A stretch of DNA of 53,064 nucleotides from JAYXXU01 sp049301135 (GCA_049301135.1 JBAQKP010000065.1:1-53064); one strand, 5' to 3'. Numbered from the stretch's first letter, positions 27,060-36,834 are shown. A program made the numbers and translations. Notes: generated from the sequence alone by a model not told the origin.

Positions 27060-27352
27060 GATGGCGACTCCTTGGTGATTGACCTGATCAGCGCCACAGA
27101 CAGGACAGTGGATGCTGATCGGGCGAACAAAGGGCGATTTCAGACATCGAGCCGTGACTTGAACATAACGAACTTGGCAGCGGGTTTTCTTGAAATTTTG
27201 TCTTACAATAACAATTGAATGACATAAGCTGTCGCTTTAGTCTGACAACTAGACAGGTCAATCACGCCTTGTGCTTCATCCTAAATGCTCAAAATACTTT
27301 ACTCTAAACGCCTAAAACAGTAACGCTGACTGATCGACACACAAAAGCAAAC

Positions 27353-28498
27353 ATGTACAAGCTAAGCACATGTTATAAGCCTAAAAAATCAAACCTGACT
27401 CGAACGACCATGCCTTATCCAATACTGCCAACAGTCGCGACTGTGCTGATGCTCGGCTATGGCACAGCCCATGCGACCCTAGAATTAGAGACACCCACAA
27501 CAACACTTACCACACTGACAGACCAGTCTATTGAAAAAATTAGGGATATTAGCCAACCACGTCCCACCGCCGATCTCTGGATCGACGAACAACATGCCAA
27601 CATTCAAGACAAACTCAAAACGCAAGCTGATCGTATGGATGGCTGGTTTGCGGACACCGAATCTGGCAAAGCTCGCGCTTCGGTGCGATTGATTCTAGAC
27701 AATCGCTGGGATAAATATAACGAACTCGACCAAAAACTGCGGATTCGCGGCAGTGTGCGTCTGCCCAATGCCGACAAACGTTTTCGCTTGGTGTTCGGTG
27801 ATGATACCTTGGATGATGAGCAGCCTAGCGGTTTGCCTGTCAATCCCAGCACTCAAAATACGGCCAGTACAGTCAATACAAACAGCACCGACGCGCCTAC
27901 CAGTGCAGATGCGCCAAGTCGCCGTCAACAAGTCAACGACCAAGCACGCCGTGATAACGCCTCGATTGCGCTACGTTTTTTAAGTACTGTGGATGATGAT
28001 ATACAGGCTGATTTTGATGTTGGGGTACGTTCCGGCACTGATGTGTATGCCAGAACCGAATTGAGCCGCGCGTGGCAACACGATGAGCAACTGGCCTCGA
28101 CCTTACGCCAAACAGTACGTTACGGTGCAGAAAGCCAACTGTACGCCCGCACCGATTATGACCTGCGTTATCAGGTCGCGGAGCAGCCACTGATGCGCTA
28201 TTACGTCGAGTGGACATACGCGGAGCCAGATAAGCAGCTTGGCTTTAGCTGGGTGCATCGTTTTTCACGCGAACATTCTTTTTTTGAAAGTCATGCACTG
28301 TCCTATGGTTTTTTGGTCGCAGGCAACCTAAAGGATCGTGATCTACAGCGCAATGCCTATGGCCCTTGGGTCTCATGGCGGCAAGCGGCCTTTCGCGAGT
28401 GGTTTTTTATACAAGCTGATCTGAATTATTTTGATGATCGACCACAACGCCGTAGTCATTATCCATCGGCGTTGTTACGCTTAGAAGCGGTGTTTTAA
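27353..28498 (+). CDS. Unknown exported protein, probable outer membrane beta-barrel
   Basis: A 381-residue protein not recognised as a named family. A signal peptide is visible if translation starts at the ATG at 27410 (MPYPILPTVATVLMLGYGTAHA). The next part (to about residue 100) is helical and polar, then a Thr/Asn/Ser-rich linker near 165-195. The rest has alternating beta strands typical of an outer membrane barrel (KARASVRLILDN, KLRIRGSVRLP, TLRQTVRYGAES, YYVEWTYAEP) and the last residue is Phe. Neither start has a good ribosome binding site. It is alone between terminators. Confidence 0.6.
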   Translation: MYKLSTCYKPKKSNLTRTTMPYPILPTVATVLMLGYGTAHATLELETPTTTLTTLTDQSIEKIRDISQPRPTADLWIDEQHANIQDKLKTQADRMDGWFADTESGKARASVRLILDNRWDKYNELDQKLRIRGSVRLPNADKRFRLVFGDDTLDDEQPSGLPVNPSTQNTASTVNTNSTDAPTSADAPSRRQQVNDQARRDNASIALRFLSTVDDDIQADFDVGVRSGTDVYARTELSRAWQHDEQLASTLRQTVRYGAESQLYARTDYDLRYQVAEQPLMRYYVEWTYAEPDKQLGFSWVHRFSREHSFFESHALSYGFLVAGNLKDRDLQRNAYGPWVSWRQAAFREWFFIQADLNYFDDRPQRRSHYPSALLRLEAVF

Positions 28499-28514
28499 CA
28501 CACGTCTGTGAAAT

Positions 28515-28543
28515 TAAAAAAGCCCACACACAAAGCATGGGCT
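28515..28543 (-). terminator. Intrinsic terminator after htpG
   Basis: On the minus strand, AGCCCA, an 11-base loop, TGGGCT and then a run of T (28515-28520). It lies 28 bases after the htpG stop and also follows the 3' end of the convergent plus-strand gene. Confidence 0.8.
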
Positions 28544-28571
28544 ATCTTCACACTAAAAAATCACCAAATAA

Positions 28572-30515
28572 TCAAGCATTCAGCAACAGTGCATTCACCC
28601 GCTTGAGATACGCTGCTGGATCATCGGGTAAGCCACCTTCGGCCAGTAGCGCCTGATCAAACAACACATTCGCTAGATCATCAAACTGTGTAGTGCTTTC
28701 CAAACGTTTGATCAACGGATGCTCAGGGTTAATCTCCAGTGTCGGCTTCGACTCTGGTACGGGTTGACCAGCTTGCTTCAGCATCCGCGCCAACTGCCCC
28801 GAAATCTCGCCTTCGCCGACCACCAAACACGCCGGACTATCGACCAAACGAGTCGTTACCCGCACATCTTTGGCTTTACCACTTAAGCTGCTCGACAGTC
28901 TTTCTAGCAGTGGTTTCATGGTTTCAGCGGCGGCTTCGGCGGCTTTTTTCTCCTCTTCGTCTTGCAGACTGCCCAGATCAGCCGCGCCTTTGGCGACGCT
29001 TTGCAGCGGCGTGCCATCGAATTCATTGACGAAGTTCATCGCCCACTCATCGACACGGTCGCTCATCAGCAGCACTTCGATGCCTTTTTTGCGGAACAGC
29101 TCCAATTGTGGACTGTTTTTGGCAGCGGCCAGACTGTCGGCGGTGATGTAGTAAATCGCCGCTTGGCCGTCTTTCATATTGGCTTTGTACTGCGCCAACG
29201 ACACGCTGACCTCATCCGTGTTGGTCGAGGCAAAGCGTAGCAACTTGGCAATTTTTTCTTGGTTGCCAAAGTCTTCGCCCAAGCCTTCTTTCAGCACTGA
29301 GCCAAACTCTGTATAGAAGGTCGCATACTTGTCTTTGCTGTCCTGCTCGTCGCTGTTGGCCAGTTGCTCCAGCATTGATAGGATGCGGCGGGTATTACCT
29401 TCACGGATCGCTTTGACATCACGGCTTTCTTGCAACAACTCGCGGCTGACGTTCAACGGCAGATCAGCGCTGTCGATTACGCCTTTGATAAAGCGCAAAT
29501 AATTCGGCAGCAGATTGTCGGCTTCGTCCATGATAAACACGCGCTTCACATACAGCTTAATGCCGCCTTTGTGTTCGCGATAAAACAAGTCCGCCGGTGC
29601 TTTGCTCGGCACATACAGCAATTGGGTGTATTCGGTGCTGCCTTCGACGCGGTTGTGTGACCACGTCAGCGGCGCGGCTTGGTCGTAGCTGATGTTTTTG
29701 TAGAAGTCGATATACTGCTGTTCGGTAATGTCTTTTTTGGCACGTGTCCACAGCGCACTGGCGGAGTTGATAGTTTCCCACTCGCCGGTTTTGAGCATTT
29801 CGCCGCCGACATTGTTACCGTCCTGATCTTTATCATCTCGGTCTTTATCGGCTTGCCATTCTTCCTTTTCCATCTGAATCGGCAGGCTGATATGGTCAGA
29901 GTATTTGTTGATGATGGACTTGAGTTTCCATGCATTCAGGTACTCTTTGGCATCGTCACGCAGGTGCAAAATCACCGACGTACCGCGTTCGGCGCGTTCA
30001 ATCGTTTGCACGTCAAAGTCGCCTGTGCCACCACTGATCCAGCGCACGCCCTGTTCGGCAGATGCACCGGCGCGGCGCGATTCAACGGTGATTTTATCCG
30101 CGACAATAAAGCCCGAATAAAAACCAACGCCAAACTGACCGATCAGTTGTGAGTCAGATTTTTGGTCGCCCGATAGTTTGGAAACGAAGTCTTTGGTGCC
30201 GGATTTGGCAATCGTGCCGAGGTTTTCAATCGCTTCGGCTTCGCTTAAACCAATGCCATTGTCGGTAATGGTGATGGTATTGGCGGCGCTGTCAAAGCTG
30301 ACCCGTACGCGCAGATCGGGCTGATCTTCGTACAAGCTGCCGTCGTTAATCGCTTCGAAGCGAAGTTTGTCACACGCGTCCGAGGCATTCGAGACCAGTT
30401 CGCGCAAAAAAATCTCAGGGTTGGAATACAGTGAGTGGGTGACCAAATGTAGTAGTTGGGCGACTTCAGCTTGAAAACTATAGCTTTTGCTGGTCGGGGT
30501 GGTTTGATCGCTCAT
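28572..30515 (-). CDS. htpG: Chaperone protein HtpG (Hsp90)
   Basis: A 647-residue bacterial Hsp90, full length. The ATPase motifs are in order: ELVSNASDACDKLRFEA, ITDNGIGLSEAEAIENLGTIAKSGTKDF and GQFGVGFYSGFIVAD. The middle domain contains GGIKLYVKRVFIMD and DLPLNVSRELLQ. The start is the ATG at 30515 with GGAG six bases upstream; the frame extends 31 codons further without family similarity. It is a cytoplasmic stress chaperone. The parvulin gene upstream on the same strand is about 100 bases from the start. Confidence 0.96.
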   Translation of the reverse strand: MSDQTTPTSKSYSFQAEVAQLLHLVTHSLYSNPEIFLRELVSNASDACDKLRFEAINDGSLYEDQPDLRVRVSFDSAANTITITDNGIGLSEAEAIENLGTIAKSGTKDFVSKLSGDQKSDSQLIGQFGVGFYSGFIVADKITVESRRAGASAEQGVRWISGGTGDFDVQTIERAERGTSVILHLRDDAKEYLNAWKLKSIINKYSDHISLPIQMEKEEWQADKDRDDKDQDGNNVGGEMLKTGEWETINSASALWTRAKKDITEQQYIDFYKNISYDQAAPLTWSHNRVEGSTEYTQLLYVPSKAPADLFYREHKGGIKLYVKRVFIMDEADNLLPNYLRFIKGVIDSADLPLNVSRELLQESRDVKAIREGNTRRILSMLEQLANSDEQDSKDKYATFYTEFGSVLKEGLGEDFGNQEKIAKLLRFASTNTDEVSVSLAQYKANMKDGQAAIYYITADSLAAAKNSPQLELFRKKGIEVLLMSDRVDEWAMNFVNEFDGTPLQSVAKGAADLGSLQDEEEKKAAEAAAETMKPLLERLSSSLSGKAKDVRVTTRLVDSPACLVVGEGEISGQLARMLKQAGQPVPESKPTLEINPEHPLIKRLESTTQFDDLANVLFDQALLAEGGLPDDPAAYLKRVNALLLNA

Positions 30516-30617
30516 CGTCAACTCCATGCTGTGGTGAGTGAAACATGTGGGCGGATTGCCCGTTTCGGATGACTCAGCAATGGGGGTCGCGGTGAATAAT
30601 TCAAGCAAAAATGACGC

Positions 30618-30893
30618 TTAAAACCGAAACTTCACTTGCAACAAATGCCAACCAAACTGACTTTTAATAGGCCCTTGAATCACTTTTTCCTCACCGGCAA
30701 ACACTGCGCGATCAATTGGCCGTACCAGTTGGCCTTGTCGCACCTCACCGAGTTCGCCGCCTTTTTTACCGGATGGACAGGTCGAATGCTGCTTGGCGAG
30801 CTTGGCAAAATCCGCACCCAAGCCCAATTGTTGCTTGAGTTGCGCGGCAAGCTCGCGGTCTTTGACCAAAATATGACGCACAATCGCAGGCAT
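30618..30893 (-). CDS. ppiC: Parvulin-type peptidyl-prolyl cis-trans isomerase
   Basis: A 91-residue single-domain parvulin, the size of E. coli PpiC. The motifs are VRHILVKDRELA, FAKLAKQHSTCPSGKKGGELGEV and IKSQFGWHLLQV. It accelerates proline isomerisation in the cytoplasm. I chose the ATG at 30893 (MPAIVRHIL); the frame opens at a TTG at 30911. It is divergent from the LpxH-like gene. Confidence 0.9.
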   Translation of the reverse strand: MPAIVRHILVKDRELAAQLKQQLGLGADFAKLAKQHSTCPSGKKGGELGEVRQGQLVRPIDRAVFAGEEKVIQGPIKSQFGWHLLQVKFRF

Positions 30894-31013
30894 GTGGTCG
30901 GCACTCGACAAAAAAAGATGGCGGTTATGGTAAGTGTTTTTGCGTTGCCATAAAACATTAATGCAAGCGTTTTACAGTGATGAGGTCAATCCACACATGA
31001 TGCTGACCTCACC

Positions 31014-31844
31014 ATGAACGCACATACCCAAGCAGCAGAATTTACAACAGAATCTGTGGATGCATCGAATAGCCACCATGTGCGCAGTATTTTTTTGTCG
31101 GATATTCATCTGGGTTCCGGTGGTTGTAAGGCTGAGGCACTGCTCGAATTTTTAAGGGATTACGACAGTGATTATCTGTTTTTGGTCGGGGATATTATCG
31201 ATGGTTGGCAACTGAAATCACGCTGGTATTGGCCGCAAGCGCATAACGATGTGATCCAAAAAATCCTGCGCAAAGTCCGCAAAGGCACGCGGGTGCGCTA
31301 TATCGCCGGCAACCATGATAGTTTTGTGCGTAAGTTTATTGGGCTGACCTTTGGTGGGATTGAGGTGCTTGAAGACTATGTGCATCTGACTGCGGATGGC
31401 AAACGGCTGTGGCTGACGCATGGCGATTATTTTGATGGGGTGGTGCAGCATTCACGCTGGATTACTCATATCGGCGATGTGGCCTATGAAAGCGTACTGG
31501 TGGTAAATAGTCATCTAAATCGGCTACGCGCACGGGTTGGACTGCCCTATTGGTCGCTGTCGAGCTATCTCAAATACAAAGTCAAAACAGCCGTGCAGTT
31601 TATTGCGACATTTGAAGAGGCAGTGGCAAAAGAGGCGAAAAAACGCGGTATGGATGCGGTGTTATGTGGGCATATTCATCACGCGGCGATGCGTGAGATC
31701 GACGGGGTGCTATATCTGAATGACGGCGATTGGGTCGAAAGCCTCACCGCGATGGTGGAGCATCACGATGGGCGTTTTGAGCTGGTGGAGTGGCAAAAAG
31801 TGCGGGGACAGGTTGGGGAGTTAATCCGTCCTCAACAAATGTAG
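31014..31844 (+). CDS. LpxH-like metallophosphatase (UDP-2,3-diacylglucosamine diphosphatase family)
   Basis: A 276-residue calcineurin-like phosphoesterase. The metal-binding motifs are in order: FLSDIHLGS, LVGDIIDGW, YIAGNHDSF, LTHGDYFDG and CGHIHHA. The family (COG2908) includes LpxH/LpxH2, which removes UMP from UDP-2,3-diacylglucosamine in lipid A synthesis. The first 20 residues are an extra tail. The 3' end overlaps the convergent nuclease gene by 24 bases. Confidence 0.85.
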   Translation: MNAHTQAAEFTTESVDASNSHHVRSIFLSDIHLGSGGCKAEALLEFLRDYDSDYLFLVGDIIDGWQLKSRWYWPQAHNDVIQKILRKVRKGTRVRYIAGNHDSFVRKFIGLTFGGIEVLEDYVHLTADGKRLWLTHGDYFDGVVQHSRWITHIGDVAYESVLVVNSHLNRLRARVGLPYWSLSSYLKYKVKTAVQFIATFEEAVAKEAKKRGMDAVLCGHIHHAAMREIDGVLYLNDGDWVESLTAMVEHHDGRFELVEWQKVRGQVGELIRPQQM

Positions 31845-33074
31845 TTTGTCGTGCTTTTTCAACGTATCGAACGACATCTCTGCCTGAGCAAGAATGAGTT
31901 GCGCCATCTCTCCATGTTGGATTGCGATCCAAGGTGCTGGATTCGTGTCCCAGTTTTTATATTTAAAACCTGTCCATGCAGGCCACCACAAACTTTCACT
32001 ATTAAAAGCCCAACTCGGTTGCTGCGTCAAAAAATGTCTTAACTCGACAAAACGATCATCATTTTTATGATCAACTGGCGCAGACTTCCTACGAAAACCG
32101 ATGCGACAGTCACCTGTGTTCAGACCAAAAAACTCAAAACCAAATCCATATTGAGCACCTTCATCTATCCCCAAAAAAAATCCAAAATATCTTTTTTTAT
32201 GGAGTATCTTAAAATCTTTACAAGTCATAAACCAGTTACGCTCAACACATGCCTCTTGCAACTGTGAGGCAAGTAGCCTCATTAAATTCAACTTCAAATC
32301 GTTCATGCTATTTTGAACTAAAAAAGCGGCATCAATAGAACTGGCAGATTGCGTCACAAGCTTAACGATTTCATGCTTTTCACTCATATCCCGCACTCCT
32401 AAAAAACGTTTTTGAATGTAGCCAATAAACTCTTTAACAAACACTTCCACACGAATGCTTTGGATATAGCCCAAACAGGACTCTAGCCAAGGGATAAGGT
32501 CTGCGTAGCTTAAAATTGTGATTTTTTCATCAGCTAGCCAACTCTCTAGCTGATCTTTTGGAACACTATGCTCACTTGGCTCTGAGCCATCATATTTCAA
32601 ATACACCAAGTGAAAAAGCTTATGCCCTCTCTTTTCTAGCTCTACATAATAATCAAGCATCTGGTCTTTTTGGTCGCTTGCAAATGGCTTGTTTTCGATA
32701 CATAGGCTAATATCGTGCTGGTCACTTTTGATAGTCAGATAAATATCCATACTGCGCTGTGTTCCAGAAGCTTTAGTTTGTACTTCTGTGTCTACTTTAA
32801 TTTTTTGATTGGGGCGATTACTCAGATCGATAGCATCAGACCACTCACATGCCAGCAGCTTAAGAAAACCTTTTAAAAACAGATCACCTTGCGCATGAGA
32901 TTTTGATGGATCTAGCAAATCGGCCAAAATCCGACTCAGCATCAATTCATTGGTTTGAATGTAATTAAAAGCATTAAAGTCTGGTGCGATCTGTGCCGCA
33001 TACATTTTTCGACTGGCTTCAATCCGCTGTGTCGCTGCAATCACGTCTTTCAGTAGTTTTTCTAAGTGTTCCAT
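31821..33074 (-). CDS. PD-(D/E)XK nuclease family protein
   Basis: A 417-residue protein. After a helical N-terminus with LMLSRILADLLDPSKSHAQGDLFL, the core reads QRSMDIYLTI ... LCIENKPFASDQKDQMLDYY. This gives the D-x(n)-ExK motif of PD-(D/E)XK enzymes (about residues 110-150), as in PF14281-type proteins. The C-terminal half has no recognised domain. The DNA is noticeably A+T-richer than guaA and the LpxH-like gene on either side, which suggests transfer. Its ribosome binding site lies within a perfect hairpin (33079-33109). A defence or DNA repair role is possible but not shown. Confidence 0.75.
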   Translation of the reverse strand: MEHLEKLLKDVIAATQRIEASRKMYAAQIAPDFNAFNYIQTNELMLSRILADLLDPSKSHAQGDLFLKGFLKLLACEWSDAIDLSNRPNQKIKVDTEVQTKASGTQRSMDIYLTIKSDQHDISLCIENKPFASDQKDQMLDYYVELEKRGHKLFHLVYLKYDGSEPSEHSVPKDQLESWLADEKITILSYADLIPWLESCLGYIQSIRVEVFVKEFIGYIQKRFLGVRDMSEKHEIVKLVTQSASSIDAAFLVQNSMNDLKLNLMRLLASQLQEACVERNWFMTCKDFKILHKKRYFGFFLGIDEGAQYGFGFEFFGLNTGDCRIGFRRKSAPVDHKNDDRFVELRHFLTQQPSWAFNSESLWWPAWTGFKYKNWDTNPAPWIAIQHGEMAQLILAQAEMSFDTLKKHDKLHLLRTD

Positions 33075-33078
33075 TTAA

Positions 33079-33109
33079 GCATCTCAGAGCCATATTAGCC
33101 CTGAGATGC
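33079..33109 (-). promoter_or_regulatory. Hairpin covering the ribosome binding site of the nuclease gene
   Basis: GCATCTCAG (33079-33087) pairs perfectly with CTGAGATGC (33101-33109). On the minus strand the 3' arm carries GAG, eight bases before the ATG at 33074. The structure could limit translation of the nuclease or end guaA transcripts; no T run follows. Confidence 0.5.
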
Positions 33110-33214
33110 TATCGTTCAAACGATTGCTTTACAAGTCAAACCTGCCGCGCGCCTGCATGCGCTTGGCGTAAATTCGGCTGGAAGCAACTGCCGCGGGCAT
33201 AGCCCTTGGCGTTC

Positions 33215-33250
33215 GCTAGGCTGGAGGCAGTGCCTCCAGAAACCCCTAGC
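33215..33250. repeat. Nested palindrome after guaA
   Basis: CTGGAGGCA (33221-33229) and TGCCTCCAG (33231-33239) form a near-continuous palindrome. It is flanked by GCTAGG (33215-33220) and CCTAGC (33245-33250). It lies directly after the guaA stop codon. It may be a terminator without U tract or a copy of a dispersed palindromic element. Confidence 0.6.
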
Positions 33251-34846
33251 TCACTCCCATTCAATCGTTGCGGGTGGTTTGCTGCTCACATCATAAGTGA
33301 CGCGGGCGACTTCCTTGATTTCATTCATAATGCGGTTGCTCACGGTTTCAATCAGGTCATACGGCAGGTGGGCAAAACGCGCCGTCATAAAGTCCACCGT
33401 TTCCACCGCCCGCAGCGCAATCACCCACGCATAACGACGGCCATCACCGACCACTCCGACCGACTTAATCGGTTGAAACACCGCAAACGCTTGCGCGGTC
33501 TTGGCATACCAACCACTGCGATTCAACTCTTCCATAAAAATCGCATCGGCTCGGCGCAGGATATCGGCATATTCTTTTTTGACTTCACCCAAGATCCGCA
33601 CACCCAAACCCGGTCCGGGGAACGGATGACGATAAATCATCGATTCTGGCAAACCGAGCGCCACGCCAAGCTTACGCACTTCGTCCTTAAACAAATCGCG
33701 TAACGGCTCAACCAACTTAAACGCCAAATCCTTCGGCAAGCCGCCGACATTGTGGTGTGACTTGATGTTGTGCGCCTTGCCATGCTTGCTACCGGCTGAC
33801 TCGATCACATCCGGATAAATCGTGCCTTGCGCCAAAAAGGTCACGCCGTCGAGTTTGCGGGCTTCTTCGGCAAACACTGCAATAAATTCACGGCCAATAA
33901 TTTTGCGCTTGGCTTCAGGGTCGCTTTCGCCGGCCAGCGCACCCAAAAAGCGGCTTTCGGCATCAGCGCGAATCACCCGAATGCCCATGTTGTCAGCAAA
34001 CATTTGCATGACTTGGTCGCCTTCGTTTAAGCGCAACAAGCCATTATCGACAAACACGCAGGTCAATTGGTCGCCAATCGCACGGTGCAACAGCGCCGCC
34101 ACCACCGATGAATCCACACCACCCGACAGGCCGAGCAGCACTTTGTCGTTGCCCACTTGCGCACGGACTTTTTCAATCAATAAATCAATGATGTTGTCGG
34201 AGTTCCAGTCTTTGGCACAGCCACAAATGTCATGCACAAAACGGCCAATCAGGGCTTCGCCTTGCAGGGTATGCGTCACTTCTGGATGAAACTGTACGCC
34301 ATAAAACTGGCGGGCTTCGTCGCTAATGGCAGCAATCGGGCAGCTTGGCGTGCTGGCGGTCACGCGAAAATTGGCCGGAATTTGAGTGACTTTATCGCCG
34401 TGGCTCATCCAAACCTTGAGCTTGCCTGCGCTGTCTTCAATGCCTGCAAACAGCCGGTCGGCCTGCGCCACGTCAATTTCGGCATAGCCAAATTCATGTA
34501 CCGTACCGGCTTCAACTTTGCCGCCCAATTGCTCGGACATGGTTTGCATGCCATAGCAAATGCCCAACACCGGAATCCCCAGATCAAACACCACTTGGGG
34601 CGCACGCGGGCTGTCGGCCACATGGACGCTCTCAGGGCCGCCCGACAAAATAATGCCTTTGGGGTTAAACGCACGAATGGCCGCGTCGTCCATGTCGTAG
34701 GCATACATTTCTGAATACACACCGGCTTCACGCACCCGACGGGCGATCAGTTGGCTGTATTGCGAGCCAAAATCCAGAATCAAAATGCGATCTTGGGTAA
34801 TACTCGGCACGATGGTGGACATGGAGGTCGGCGTGGTCATGGTCAT
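33251..34846 (-). CDS. guaA: GMP synthase (glutamine-hydrolysing)
   Basis: An enzyme of about 531 residues that converts XMP to GMP. The class I amidotransferase domain has GICYGMQTMSEQLGG with the nucleophilic Cys and the His-Glu pair in FHPEVTHT. The ATP pyrophosphatase domain has the P-loop LGLSGGVDSSV, and the C-terminal dimerisation domain ends PPATIEWE. The start is uncertain: several in-frame ATG codons (34846, 34840, 34822) precede the conserved RILILDFGSQYSQLIARRV and none has a clear ribosome binding site. The 293 bases up to the DUF4394 gene hold no credible gene. Confidence 0.96.
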   Translation of the reverse strand: MTMTTPTSMSTIVPSITQDRILILDFGSQYSQLIARRVREAGVYSEMYAYDMDDAAIRAFNPKGIILSGGPESVHVADSPRAPQVVFDLGIPVLGICYGMQTMSEQLGGKVEAGTVHEFGYAEIDVAQADRLFAGIEDSAGKLKVWMSHGDKVTQIPANFRVTASTPSCPIAAISDEARQFYGVQFHPEVTHTLQGEALIGRFVHDICGCAKDWNSDNIIDLLIEKVRAQVGNDKVLLGLSGGVDSSVVAALLHRAIGDQLTCVFVDNGLLRLNEGDQVMQMFADNMGIRVIRADAESRFLGALAGESDPEAKRKIIGREFIAVFAEEARKLDGVTFLAQGTIYPDVIESAGSKHGKAHNIKSHHNVGGLPKDLAFKLVEPLRDLFKDEVRKLGVALGLPESMIYRHPFPGPGLGVRILGEVKKEYADILRRADAIFMEELNRSGWYAKTAQAFAVFQPIKSVGVVGDGRRYAWVIALRAVETVDFMTARFAHLPYDLIETVSNRIMNEIKEVARVTYDVSSKPPATIEWE

Positions 34847-35139
34847 CCAAACAAACAGGCAATCAATAAGCCGCATATTCTAGCAGTTTTTGATAATTTT
34901 TGGCGCAGACGCGATCTGTTCACAGCTGATCAGCCTTGATTTGCAAAGCACCAAAAACACACTACGCAAAAACACTGATTTTGGATTCAGCGCTGCAACC
35001 AGATCACAACCAAAGATGCAAAAGCGCGTCAGTTGCGCCACGCAACGCAGACGGACAGCCTTAATCGCTTCATGTTTTCCTGTAAGCAGGTGATTGCGCA
35101 CAAAATACTCAGCCGCGATTAAACCAAAGACCTCACAGG

Positions 35140-36816
35140 ATGACCGCCAGCATGATGCCGAACGCTTTTAAACCCTCTCGTTTTAAAAAACCCGCCTTGG
35201 TACTGGCCGTCGCTGCACTCTGTGGGCTTGGACTCGCGGGCTGTAATGACGACGATGATATGGTGTCTAACCCTACACCGACGCCAATGCCGACTGGCGA
35301 CCTAATTGCCCTGACCGAATCTGGCCAAATCGCCTCCGTTAATCGCAGTGCTCCTACTGCTTTGGTTTCTACCCAAACAGTAAGCGGCCTAAAAACCAAC
35401 GACAGCCTGATCGGGATTGATTATCGTCCAGCAGATGGCAAACTGTACGGCGTGGGTGCGCTCGGCAATATCTACATCATCGACCCGTCAACCGGCGTGG
35501 CCACCTTTAAAGTGGCGCTGACCGCCGATGCGACCGATACCACCAGCCCATTTGTCCGTATTACCGGCAATGCCAGCCTAATGTCGCTAGACTTTAACCC
35601 AGTGCCGGATCGCCTGCGCGTGGTCGGCAATGACGGCCAAAACCTACGCATTAATGTCGATACCGGTGCAACCTTTACCGATACCGCGTTGAATGGCGGT
35701 GGCAGTCCGATCGTGACCGCCGTGGCGTATACCAATAGTTTTGCGGGTGCTGGCTCGACGCGGATGTTTAACATAGATGTCAATCAAGATCGGCTGTATC
35801 TACAAAATCCACCGAACGACGGCACTCTCAGTAGCTTTGCCTCCCTCGGTGTCAACGCGAACGGCAGCAGTGGTTTTGATATCGACGGCATGAATAACAT
35901 GGGCTACGCCGCGCTTAAAGTCGGTAGCGCACTCCAGCTGCACAGCATTAATCTGGGTGCATTAGGCACAGAAACGGTCGCAGCCAGCTTACTCGGTGCA
36001 CTGCCCGCCAGTCTGGGCGACGTGCGTGGCATCGCCCTGAAGCCCGCGATGACTACCGGTGTAACCGTACAAGGTTTAAGTGCCAACAATCAGTTGGTCA
36101 GCTTCAGCCCATTGACCCCAAGCATGACCACTAGCAAAGCCATCACTGGCTTGATGACTGGTGAAACCATCGTCGGCATCGACTATCGTCTACGCACCGA
36201 AAGCGATAAATCTGGCGTACTGTATGGCCTGTCGAATCTGGGCAACCTGTACATCATCAACAGCGACACTGGCGCTGCGACTGGAAAACTGGCACTGACG
36301 GCTGATCCAACTGATACCTCAGCCCCATTTGCTGGACTGGCTGGCACAGCGTTTGCGGTCGATTTTAACCCCGTACCAGATCGGATTCGGGTACTGAGCA
36401 ATACTGGCCAGAGCCTACGGATTAATGTCGATACTGGTGTAACCATTACTGACGGGGCAATCAATGGGGTGACTGGCGCTGTGGTGTCTGCTGCGGCATA
36501 TACCAATAGCTTCCAGCGTCTGAACGCTGGCACTACCATGCTGCTTGACCTCGATCAAACCAGCAATCAGTTGCTACTACAAAGCCCACCAAACGACGGC
36601 ACAGTCGCGCCGATTGGTGCATTTGGGGCGGCGTTGACACTCAGTGCGAGTAACGGCATGGACATTGCGGGCGGAGATAATGGTTTGGTGCTGGCAACCA
36701 ACGGCGCAGGTTTGTACCGTATTAATCTGATGACCGGTGCAGCGACCGAGCTAGCCCCTAAAGTTGGCAGCGCAACCACACCAGCACTGATTGACTTGGC
36801 GATTCTGCTGAAATAA
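35140..36816 (+). CDS. Tandem DUF4394 lipoprotein
   Basis: A 558-residue exported protein. The N-terminus has a basic segment, a hydrophobic stretch and a lipobox LGLAGC, then an Asp-rich tail and a Pro/Thr linker. The rest is two copies of the DUF4394 domain (about residues 48-300 and 308-556). Each contains IGIDYR, a YG(V/L) segment, TGxAT, DFNPVPDR(L/I)RV, LRINVDTG and a PNDGT block. These domains look like beta-propellers; the function is unknown. The ATG codons at 35140, 35152 and 35155 are all possible starts; AGGA at 35137 favours 35152. It ends before a strong terminator. Confidence 0.88.
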   Translation: MTASMMPNAFKPSRFKKPALVLAVAALCGLGLAGCNDDDDMVSNPTPTPMPTGDLIALTESGQIASVNRSAPTALVSTQTVSGLKTNDSLIGIDYRPADGKLYGVGALGNIYIIDPSTGVATFKVALTADATDTTSPFVRITGNASLMSLDFNPVPDRLRVVGNDGQNLRINVDTGATFTDTALNGGGSPIVTAVAYTNSFAGAGSTRMFNIDVNQDRLYLQNPPNDGTLSSFASLGVNANGSSGFDIDGMNNMGYAALKVGSALQLHSINLGALGTETVAASLLGALPASLGDVRGIALKPAMTTGVTVQGLSANNQLVSFSPLTPSMTTSKAITGLMTGETIVGIDYRLRTESDKSGVLYGLSNLGNLYIINSDTGAATGKLALTADPTDTSAPFAGLAGTAFAVDFNPVPDRIRVLSNTGQSLRINVDTGVTITDGAINGVTGAVVSAAAYTNSFQRLNAGTTMLLDLDQTSNQLLLQSPPNDGTVAPIGAFGAALTLSASNGMDIAGGDNGLVLATNGAGLYRINLMTGAATELAPKVGSATTPALIDLAILLK

Positions 36817-36834
36817 TCAAAATGCGCTAAAACC

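Noticed and set aside
34890..35093. Small frame in the guaA-DUF4394 gap
   Set aside because: No ribosome binding site and no protein-like composition; the gap appears to hold only upstream regions.
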